A DNA stretch of 12,050 nt from Clostridia bacterium (lineage in GTDB: Bacteria; Bacillota; Clostridia; Christensenellales; UBA1242). The notes beneath the pieces are model-generated. The model made no database searches and had not been told where the DNA came from. It saw nothing but the letters and a program-made list of their open reading frames with translations. A program made the position numbers and the translations under genes. Positions 5,954 to 12,050 of the stretch are shown here, in pieces. Positions within the stretch are counted from its first letter, which is position 1, and every line of letters starts with the position of its first letter. The stretch spans positions 1-12,050 of the forward strand of contig JAFQUU010000013.1 of the NCBI GenBank assembly GCA_017408305.1, given 5' to 3'.

Positions 5954-7765
5954 AAAAAATTCAAAGATTTTTTGTGCAAGAGATGGGTCTATACCCTTTA
6001 CCAAAGCAAGTTCTTCAACGCTTGCACTTTTTATGCCTTCAATGGTTTTAAATTGCCTTACAAGTGCTTTTTTCTTAACAGCGCCAATCCCCTTGATTTC
6101 ATCAAGTGGGCTTTTTGTTTGGTTTTTTGTCCTTAAGGCTCTATGGAATGTGATTGCAAACCTATGTGCTTCATCACGAAGGTTTTGCAGAAGTTTAAGT
6201 TCCACAGACCCTCTTTTTAGCATAATTGGCATGCTTTTGTTTGGCACAAACACTTCATCAAACTTTTCTGCAAGGCTGATAATTTCTATGTCATCACGTT
6301 TTGCAAACAAAACTTTTGAAGTTTCGGAAAGTTGCCCCTTGCCACCATCAATTAATATAAGATTTGGTTTTTCTGAAAAACTTTCATCTTCTGCCCTTTC
6401 AAGTTCGAAAAGTCTTCTTTCAAGCACTTCTTTTAGGCTTGCAAAATCGTTTGGCCCTTCAACGGTTTTAATTTTGAATTTTCGATAGTGCTTTTTGGCA
6501 ATCTCTCCATTTATGGCAACCACCATAGATGCCACGCTATTTGTACCCTGAGTGTTTGAGATATCATAGCACTCTATGCGTTTTGGCATTGTTTTAAGGT
6601 TGAGGCATTTTTGAAGATTTTGCATTGCACCAATTGTTTTGTCAAACTTTGATTTTTCTATGCTGGCAGATTTTTCAAGGTGTTCCTCTGCGTTGTTTTT
6701 TGCCATTTCAAGCAGGCGTTTTTTGTACCCTCTTTCTGCAGTTTTTATCTCAACATTTCTTTCTGGACTTATGATTTTTGCAATTTCTTCTGCACTTTCA
6801 AGGTTTTCTGACACCAAAATGATTTTTGGCACAACAGAATGTTCGTAGTATTGCATAATATACGAGGTCAACACCTCACCTCCAGAAAGTGATGCATCAA
6901 TGGTTGAAAGGTTTTGAACGGACACAATTTTGCCACCTCTTACCACCAAATGGCTTATTGCCCCAGACGCATTGTTTGTGGCATAGGCAAAAACATCAAT
7001 TTCAAGGCTTTGAGGCACTTCTGCAACCACACGCATTGAAAGTTTTTGAAGCATTTTTATGTCTTCTCGAAGTTCAAGTGCTTTTTCAAAGTTTTCATTT
7101 TCTGCATAACGCTTCATTTTTTCTTCCAAAAGTTTGATTACAACGCTGTCATTGCCATTTAAAAAGTCAATAATTTTGGCTATGATTTTTTTGTAATCCT
7201 CTTCAGTTATCCTGTTTGTACAAGGGGCACTGCAAAGCCCAAGGCTATAATTTAAGCATTCCCTTTTGGCAGGCTTTTCTGGGCGAATTTTAAGGCTACA
7301 GGTTCTTACTTCAAAAGCGTTGTTGATAATATTTACAAGTTCTCTTGCACGAATACCTGCAAAGTATGGACCAAAGTATTTTGCACCATCTTTTTTTACC
7401 TTTCTTACAATCTCAAGTTTTGGAAAGTTGTTTTTTGTATCAATTTTTATGTAAGGAAAAGTTTTACTGTCTTTTAAAAGAATATTAAAAAAAGGTTGAT
7501 GTTTTTTGATAAGGGTGTTTTCAAGGGCAAGGGCATCCATCTCTGAAAGCGTAATAAAATATTCAAAATCATAGATTTTGTCAACCATTGTCTTCACCTT
7601 AAAAGTATAACCGTCTATTGCAGTTTTTTTGTTAAAATACTGACTAACCCTGTTTTTAAGGTTTTTGGCTTTTCCTACATATATAACATTGCCACCAATG
7701 TCCTTCATAACATACACGCCACTTTTGTTTGGCAAGGTGGAAAGTTTTTGTTTTAACATGCTCAT
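5942..7765 (-). CDS. uvrC: UvrABC excinuclease subunit C
   Basis: Nuclease of nucleotide-excision repair: recruited by UvrB at DNA lesions, it cuts the damaged strand on both sides. Numbering from ATG 7765 (607 residues, normal length): GIY-YIG nuclease domain with GVY 16-18, YVG 29-31 and Arg39; four Cys at 156, 170, 178 and 182, corresponding to the cluster that binds [4Fe-4S] in E. coli UvrC; UVR domain around 190-240; RNase H-like nuclease with Asp401 (CYDISN), Asp473 (LIDGGKGQL) and His534 (DEAHRF) as the expected DDH triad; tandem helix-hairpin-helix at the C-terminus. All key residues are present. The frame is open to 7855, but homologues begin just before the LPNKSGVY-type motif. In-frame ATGs at 7771, 7765 and 7759 are candidates; a TATAAT box directly upstream puts +1 at 7765, so I choose that. 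It may also receive transcription from the TSUP genes upstream. Confidence 0.96.
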   Translation of the reverse strand: MSMLKQKLSTLPNKSGVYVMKDIGGNVIYVGKAKNLKNRVSQYFNKKTAIDGYTFKVKTMVDKIYDFEYFITLSEMDALALENTLIKKHQPFFNILLKDSKTFPYIKIDTKNNFPKLEIVRKVKKDGAKYFGPYFAGIRARELVNIINNAFEVRTCSLKIRPEKPAKRECLNYSLGLCSAPCTNRITEEDYKKIIAKIIDFLNGNDSVVIKLLEEKMKRYAENENFEKALELREDIKMLQKLSMRVVAEVPQSLEIDVFAYATNNASGAISHLVVRGGKIVSVQNLSTIDASLSGGEVLTSYIMQYYEHSVVPKIILVSENLESAEEIAKIISPERNVEIKTAERGYKKRLLEMAKNNAEEHLEKSASIEKSKFDKTIGAMQNLQKCLNLKTMPKRIECYDISNTQGTNSVASMVVAINGEIAKKHYRKFKIKTVEGPNDFASLKEVLERRLFELERAEDESFSEKPNLILIDGGKGQLSETSKVLFAKRDDIEIISLAEKFDEVFVPNKSMPIMLKRGSVELKLLQNLRDEAHRFAITFHRALRTKNQTKSPLDEIKGIGAVKKKALVRQFKTIEGIKSASVEELALVKGIDPSLAQKIFEFFNKK

Positions 7766-7771
7766 AACCAT

Positions 7772-7800
7772 ATTATACACTTTTATTTTGCGTTTGAAAA
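7772..7800 (-). promoter_or_regulatory. Promoter of uvrC, predicted leaderless
   Basis: Minus strand -35 TTTTCA (7800-7795, four of six), 17-nt spacer, consensus -10 TATAAT (7777-7772). Predicted +1 is 7765, the A of an in-frame ATG. No Shine-Dalgarno sequence is visible. It lies just after the stop of the second TSUP gene, with no terminator between. Confidence 0.6.
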
Positions 7801-7811
7801 GTCCCCAAAAC

Positions 7812-8180
7812 CTAATTTTTGCTTTTAAAAACCATGACAAACTGCCAAATTGCAAGGAGTATCAAAAAAACGGCAAAAATCATCTTCAGGATTTCTGTGT
7901 CAATAATTGTTGTTAGGTATGCCCCCAAAATGCAAAACCCTGCACCAAAAACCAAAACCCAAACAATGCTTTTAAGGTCTATGAGTTTGTTTTTTGCGTG
8001 TATTATGATAGCAACAATCGCCATAACTAGAAAAATAATGAGGTTATAGCCCTGAGCAACCTTTTGGGTAATCTCTAAAAAAATAGTTAAAAGAGGAATC
8101 AGCACAGTGCCACCACCAAGCCCCATGCCACCCAAAATGCCAGCCAAAAAACCAAAAACAATAAAGAGTATTATATTCAT
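7812..8180 (-). CDS. Half-size TSUP (TauE/SafE-like) membrane permease, second of a pair
   Basis: A 122-residue membrane protein, about four spans, that matches half of the TSUP/TauE-SafE family (Pfam TauE). Near the N-terminus it carries the Gly-rich motif GILGGMGLGGGTVLIPLL, typical of the start of each TSUP repeat. Full-length family members have two such halves; here the other half is the gene just upstream. ATG 8180 is chosen because it overlaps the upstream TGA as ATGA, a classic coupled start; an in-frame ATG at 8195 would overlap by 19 nt. The family moves organic or inorganic sulfur compounds and other anions such as sulfite or sulfoacetate, but the substrate here is unknown. The two products probably work as a heterodimer (inference). 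uvrC follows 46 nt downstream. Confidence 0.85.
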   Translation of the reverse strand: MNIILFIVFGFLAGILGGMGLGGGTVLIPLLTIFLEITQKVAQGYNLIIFLVMAIVAIIIHAKNKLIDLKSIVWVLVFGAGFCILGAYLTTIIDTEILKMIFAVFLILLAIWQFVMVFKSKN

Positions 8181-8554
8181 GCCACCAAAATCCATACGCC
8201 AGCAAATGCCATAAGCACTGCAAAAATTGCCCTAACAGCCTTGCCTGGCATTTTTTTTAAAGCAAAACACCCCAAAACCCCACCTAGTGTTGCAGAAGCA
8301 GTCATTATAGCAAGGGTTAATAAGTCAAGTTCAAAATTGAATATATACACCACTCCACTAATAAGTGAAAAAGGGAACATCACAGCGATTGCTGTTGCAT
8401 GGGCCTTTTTGGTTTCAAGTTTTTTCACCTTTTCAAGCATAGGCACAGCAATCATGCCACCACCACTGCCCAAAAAGCCGTTTATAAAGCCAATTACACT
8501 TCCAAGTATGCCATCAACCCACCATTTTGCTTGTTTTTTTTTGCTTTTTTGCAT
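8177..8554 (-). CDS. Half-size TSUP (TauE/SafE-like) membrane permease, first of a pair
   Basis: A 125-residue protein with a short basic cytoplasmic N-terminus (MQKSKKKQAK) and about four membrane spans. The motif GFINGFLGSGGGMIAVPML near residues 22-40 is the TSUP repeat hallmark, followed by KKAHATAIAVMFPFSLISG, also family-like. It is half the length of a standard TSUP transporter. It is translated from ATG 8554, with AAAGGA about ten bases upstream as a somewhat distant ribosome binding site; I saw no convincing -10/-35 pair in front of it. Its TGA stop overlaps the next ATG (ATGA), so the pair is translationally coupled and probably assembles together. The two halves differ in sequence, consistent with old internal duplication of the family rather than a recent split. 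A frameshift splitting a single gene is unlikely, because the second half has its own complete N-terminal motif. Confidence 0.86.
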   Translation of the reverse strand: MQKSKKKQAKWWVDGILGSVIGFINGFLGSGGGMIAVPMLEKVKKLETKKAHATAIAVMFPFSLISGVVYIFNFELDLLTLAIMTASATLGGVLGCFALKKMPGKAVRAIFAVLMAFAGVWILVA

Positions 8555-8612
8555 AAACTGTCGTTCCTTTAAAAAAAATTCATTTTATTATGTGTTAATT
8601 TTGGCAAAATAT

Positions 8613-8641
8613 TTGATTTTATGGGAGTTTTAATATATAAT
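8613..8641 (+). promoter_or_regulatory. Promoter of the surface-protein gene
   Basis: -35 TTGATT (8613-8618), 17-nt spacer, perfect -10 TATAAT (8636-8641). Predicted +1 near 8648, a leader of about 24 nt with GAGG (8663-8666) before ATG 8672. A second TATAAT (8650-8655) lacks a good -35. Confidence 0.75.
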
Positions 8642-8671
8642 GACTAGGTTATAATTTTACATGAGGTATAT

Positions 8672-11600
8672 ATGAAGCAAAAATTTAAGAGGCTGGCGTG
8701 TGCACTGACACTTGCAGTTACAGTTTGCACTTGCCAAGCATTTATTGGCACCACTAATGTTTATGCAACCCCTATCAGTCAAGGCAAAACAACCATAGAC
8801 ATTACAAACGGAGATTTTAACTCTCAACCAACTGCAACATATTTGGATACATCTCCAAATGGTTGGACAAGTGGCAGTGGCTCAGCCAAAAAAGGCATTA
8901 TTTCTGTTCAAAACAGTTCATTTTCACTAAACAGTTCTTCAAGTTATAACTTAAGTTCAACAGAAAATCCTGACACACCTGGCGAAGATAATAAGGTGCT
9001 GATGATTAACGCCCGTAAGGACAATGTCAACGACACAAACAAATCAACAATTGACAGTTTTACATCTGACGAAATCAATCTAGATGCATATTCTTACTAC
9101 AAACTTTCAGTGCATGTAAACACCCTAAACACTGCTCGTGCCAGCGTGGTTTTGGAAGGACTTACTGAAGACAATATGCTTACTGACACAAAAAATGCAT
9201 ATTTTTCTGACATAAAAACCCCAACAAACGCTTGGAAGGAATATACTTACTTTATTTCAACCAACGAAGACAGCCAAACAGTTAAACTTAAACTTGCACT
9301 TGGCGTAATCACTCCTTCAAACCAAATCGCGTCATTTGATGCAGCATTCTTTGATGAAGTAAGACTAGAAAAATGCAGTGAAAATTATTTTAACAAAAGC
9401 ATCCAAGACAGCATAGTGGCAGACCAAGCGTTTAGTGAAATAAGTTATGACCGTTTTGATATTACGCCAGACCTTAACTTTAATTTTGAAAAAGGTATGA
9501 CAAATTGGGAACAGTTTGGCACTTATTCAAACGATAAGGTGTTCACTGCCGAAACAAAATCTGTTGGTTTAATTTCTGAAGGTGCAGACTTTTCTATAAA
9601 CAACCAAAAAGCACTTGTGCTTTCTGCAGATAAAGACAACAAAGTGCATGTTGGTTTTAAAAGCGAAGTGTTTGACATCAAAATGGCAAAAACATATCGC
9701 ATTTCAGTGATGGCAAAAGCGACAGACCTTAATGGCTCAGCAAACATCAAGTTTGTTGAAACTGACTATCTTGAAGAAACTTATGGCAATAAAACTGCCC
9801 CAACCACAAGCACAATCACATTCTCTTCAACAACTGAAAACGCCCTTACAAACGGCTATCAAGAATTTGTGTTCTATGTTTCAGGATACGAACTTTATGA
9901 CACTCAGGCACAACTTGAAGTTAGCCTAGGCGAAGAAAGCGTGTCTGCAAGTGGAACAGTTGTGTTTGACAGCATAAAAATTATGGAATGCTCTCACAGC
10001 AAATTTGAAAGTGTTGACACTTCAAGCGATAAAACCAAAAAAGTTACTCTTTCAACCATTACCGAAGCCCCAAGTTTCACAAACGGTGTATTTAACCTTG
10101 CACACGCAGACAAAATTAATTTTGAATATCCACTTGTGCCAAGCGAATGGACACAGTCTGAAACCGACAATAACACAGTTTTTGGTGTTGTGAATACAAC
10201 AAAATGGGCTGAAATCCCAGACAACAAAAAACCATTTATTTCTTCACCACTTAACCCAAGTGTTGAATCACCAAATGGCACAGTTATCCCAGTTGCAAGC
10301 ACATCTTCAAACAACATTTTGATGGTTTACAACAAACCATATTCAAAACAAGTTGTAACAAGTCCAACCTTTACTGCTGAAATGAACAAATATTACAACT
10401 TGACATTTAATTACTACACTTTCGGCAATGCACTTTCAATCAAAGTGCTTGACGCAGACCAAAACATTGTTTTTGAAGACACGAACCTTGCCTCTACAAC
10501 TGCATGGGAAACTTATAAAGTAACATTTAGGACAGAACACTTTAGCGTTGAAACATTATCTGTTGTTATCACCCTTGACAACAAAGAATCTTCAAGCAGT
10601 GCTTATGCACTTTTTGATAACTTCCAGTTCTACACACTAGACAATTTCAACCTTGAAAACTTTCAAACAGCAATCGACACAAACAAAAACACAGTTGACC
10701 TTTCAAACCTTGGCATACACCAAACAGGCAAACAAAATTCAGTAACAAGCATTTATGATGCAACACTATTTAATGGTAAACTTGAAAGTGGCACACAAAA
10801 TGAAGGTGCAGACCCTATTGCTGTTGGTGGAATTATTAACGAAGTAAACAATTTTGGTGTTGAATTCCCAAGCACTCACACTAACGCTGTGCAAAATATG
10901 GTTATTTTGCAAACACACGCAATTGCAGATTATACACTTACCTCAAAAAATACAATTTCTCTTACAGCCGGCAACTATTACAAATTTTCAGTTTATGTAA
11001 AAACTTCATTTAACAACTTGCCAGTAGAAGACCAAGCATTTGGTGCCTACTTCAAACTTATTGGCCTTAAAGATGCAAGCCTTACAAAAATTGTTTCAGG
11101 CACAATGTTTGACCAATACATTATTTATGTAACACCAAACGAAGATGCAAAAGTAAATGTTCAGTTTGGTCTTAAATCTGAAGGCATAGACAGTCTTACA
11201 GCACTTTTTGACACTTTTGAATTTTCAACCATAGAAAAAACTGACTTTAACAAAGCAGTAACTTCAAACAATGTTTTGGTGCTTGCTGCAGATGCAACTG
11301 AAACAGAAGAGGAAGAAGACAAAGACGACACAACAAATTCAGGCTACGGCACAAACATTTGGATTGAAGTTTCAACTCTTCTTATGATTCTTGCAATCGT
11401 AATTGCAGTTGTTGGTGGACTTATTCGCAAGAAAAAATCAAAGAAAATAAAAGTTAAAAAACAAGCAGAATATGCACAAAAAGCCGCTATGGTTAGGGAC
11501 TCTTCACTTGTTGAAGCAGAAAGACGCAGAGACCAAGAAATTGCAAACCTTGTGAAAGAAAAACAAGAACTTCATGAAGAACTTAAAGAACTTGAAGCCG

Positions 11601-11863
11601 AAAACAAACAACGCCTTGCAGAAAACAGAAGACTTTCAGGCAAACAAATCACAAGAAAGGCTGAAAAAGAATTTAAACTTTATGCTTCTAACAGACAAAG
11701 AATTGTTCGCGACATTGGCAGAATTGATGAACGCATCAAAGATGCACAAACAGAAGGTTATTTGCACCGTATCGCAAAACTTGTGCAAGCAGAAAAAGTT
11801 AAAGAAATGGAAAATAAACCAACTATTCAAACACAACCTTCTAACGATAGTGATGATGAATAA
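8672..11863 (+). CDS. Large secreted membrane-anchored protein with four jelly-roll/CBM-like repeats and cytoplasmic coiled coil
   Basis: 1063 residues, not a named family. Residues 1-32 form a signal peptide (KQKFKR, hydrophobic core, cleavage probably after VYA). Four tandem units follow at about 46-240, 267-447, 464-660 and 697-860. Each opens with an NG.F/F..G..W-like segment, has a core of the type YYKhSVhhKT, and ends with FD.h.h and a short helix (FDEVRLEKCSENYFN, FDSIKIMECSHSKF, FDNFQFYT, FDTFEFST). This is the look of CBM4/9-type jelly-roll carbohydrate-binding modules, so polysaccharide binding is likely (inference). After an acidic linker (~876-890) comes one membrane span (~897-919), a strong basic stop-transfer (RKKKSKKIKVKK), and a ~110-residue charged coiled coil, then an acidic tail. 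No catalytic domain, LPXTG or S-layer motif is seen. ATG 8672 has GAGG five bases upstream. It is followed by a strong terminator, so it is monocistronic. Confidence 0.85.
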   Translation: MKQKFKRLACALTLAVTVCTCQAFIGTTNVYATPISQGKTTIDITNGDFNSQPTATYLDTSPNGWTSGSGSAKKGIISVQNSSFSLNSSSSYNLSSTENPDTPGEDNKVLMINARKDNVNDTNKSTIDSFTSDEINLDAYSYYKLSVHVNTLNTARASVVLEGLTEDNMLTDTKNAYFSDIKTPTNAWKEYTYFISTNEDSQTVKLKLALGVITPSNQIASFDAAFFDEVRLEKCSENYFNKSIQDSIVADQAFSEISYDRFDITPDLNFNFEKGMTNWEQFGTYSNDKVFTAETKSVGLISEGADFSINNQKALVLSADKDNKVHVGFKSEVFDIKMAKTYRISVMAKATDLNGSANIKFVETDYLEETYGNKTAPTTSTITFSSTTENALTNGYQEFVFYVSGYELYDTQAQLEVSLGEESVSASGTVVFDSIKIMECSHSKFESVDTSSDKTKKVTLSTITEAPSFTNGVFNLAHADKINFEYPLVPSEWTQSETDNNTVFGVVNTTKWAEIPDNKKPFISSPLNPSVESPNGTVIPVASTSSNNILMVYNKPYSKQVVTSPTFTAEMNKYYNLTFNYYTFGNALSIKVLDADQNIVFEDTNLASTTAWETYKVTFRTEHFSVETLSVVITLDNKESSSSAYALFDNFQFYTLDNFNLENFQTAIDTNKNTVDLSNLGIHQTGKQNSVTSIYDATLFNGKLESGTQNEGADPIAVGGIINEVNNFGVEFPSTHTNAVQNMVILQTHAIADYTLTSKNTISLTAGNYYKFSVYVKTSFNNLPVEDQAFGAYFKLIGLKDASLTKIVSGTMFDQYIIYVTPNEDAKVNVQFGLKSEGIDSLTALFDTFEFSTIEKTDFNKAVTSNNVLVLAADATETEEEEDKDDTTNSGYGTNIWIEVSTLLMILAIVIAVVGGLIRKKKSKKIKVKKQAEYAQKAAMVRDSSLVEAERRRDQEIANLVKEKQELHEELKELEAENKQRLAENRRLSGKQITRKAEKEFKLYASNRQRIVRDIGRIDERIKDAQTEGYLHRIAKLVQAEKVKEMENKPTIQTQPSNDSDDE

Positions 11864-11893
11864 AAAAAATCGCCAATCTGGCGATTTTTTTTA
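11862..11893 (+). terminator. Rho-independent terminator after the surface-protein gene
   Basis: Stem ATCGCCA/TGGCGAT (11869-11875 with 11879-11885), ATC loop, extended by A-run/T-run pairing, followed by a T-run to about 11892. It overlaps the stop codon and could work on both strands. Confidence 0.88.
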
Positions 11894-11933
11894 TTGGTTG
11901 TACCACGTACAATTTCAAAGTTAGCCACGCTTA

Positions 11934-11974
11934 CAAAAAAAAGCACCACCTTCTATATTAAAGGTAGTGCTTTT
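11934..11974 (-). terminator. Rho-independent terminator after the tsf-like gene
   Basis: Minus strand stem AAAAGCACTACCTT/AAGGTGGTGCTTTT with one G-U-type change, an AT-rich loop of about eight bases, then a run of eight U. Positions 11961-11974 pair with 11939-11952; the U-run is the complement of the A-run 11935-11942. It lies 38 nt after the stop of the gene entering from the right. Confidence 0.85.
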
Positions 11975-12012
11975 AAATAGTCGAAGCGATAGTGCCCACG
12001 GGGGCTCCCCTG

Positions 12013-12050
12013 CTAGTTACCAGCGATTTGTGCAGCAACTTCTGCAGCAA
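12013..12050 (-). CDS. tsf: Probable elongation factor Ts, last 11 codons only
   Basis: Minus strand codons read AAEVAAQIAGN and then TAG (12015-12013); the two bases beyond (TT) are compatible with a preceding Phe (TTT). EF-Ts proteins commonly end in a segment like (N/D)FA(A/D/E)EVA.Q, so FAAEVAAQ fits well. EF-Ts exchanges GDP for GTP on EF-Tu in translation. A terminator follows downstream, as expected at the end of an rpsB-tsf unit. With only 11 residues, the assignment rests on this tail alone and could be wrong; other minus-strand frames here give no familiar tail. Confidence 0.45.
   Translation of the reverse strand, partial: AAEVAAQIAGN

Noticed and set aside
6033..7137. Several plus-strand open frames opposite uvrC
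   Set aside because: Antisense shadows; uvrC has all catalytic residues, and these frames lack promoters or ribosome binding sites.
11992..12050. Possible tmRNA or tRNA end on the minus strand, suggested by the GC-rich run
   Set aside because: No acceptor stem, T-loop consensus or tag-coding sequence could be found; a coding tail fits better.

Overview
The window looks like a chromosomal segment from an AT-rich, Gram-positive-type bacterium, most likely an uncultured Clostridia/Firmicutes lineage. The reasons are strongly A/T-biased codons, a DUF4364-family protein (known mostly from Clostridia), a BcrA-like ABC ATPase, paired half-size TSUP permeases, AGGAGG-type ribosome binding sites, and U-tailed hairpin terminators. 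TGA is used as a stop (DUF4364 gene, first TSUP gene), which argues against a Mycoplasma-type code. No plasmid, phage, integrase, CRISPR or tRNA signature was seen.

Layout from left to right. (1) Minus strand, 1-4110: an operon reading DUF4364 regulator-like protein -> ABC ATPase -> ABC-2 permease, then a 106-nt intergenic element built of nested hairpins, then a mechanosensitive channel (mscS-like) that runs off the left edge. (2) Plus strand, 4259-5927: two unrecognised genes, each with its own promoter-like sequence and terminator; the first has a very acidic linker. (3) Minus strand, 5942-8554: uvrC and, upstream of it, two overlapping half-size TSUP (TauE/SafE-like) membrane proteins. 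(4) Plus strand, 8672-11863: a 1063-residue surface protein with a signal peptide, four jelly-roll/CBM-like repeats, one membrane span and a charged coiled-coil cytoplasmic tail. (5) Right edge: two terminators back to back, then the last 11 codons of a minus-strand gene that looks like tsf (EF-Ts).

How the genes relate: the DUF4364-ATPase-permease set is probably one transcription unit encoding an export or stress-response ABC transporter with its own regulator. Adjacency of mscS suggests an envelope-stress theme, but that is inference. The TSUP pair probably forms one anion transporter. uvrC and tsf are housekeeping genes.

The most noteworthy observations are these. Three genes (DUF4364, the 5271 gene, uvrC) have promoter-like sequences that place the predicted transcription start at, or one base before, the start codon, with no Shine-Dalgarno sequence, so they look leaderless although other genes here have good ribosome binding sites. 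The nested-hairpin element ends in a U-tract touching the mscS ribosome binding site, like an attenuator or a mobile palindromic repeat. The large surface protein has an unusual architecture of extracellular binding modules plus a cytoplasmic coiled coil. No clearly new multi-gene system could be demonstrated from the sequence alone.
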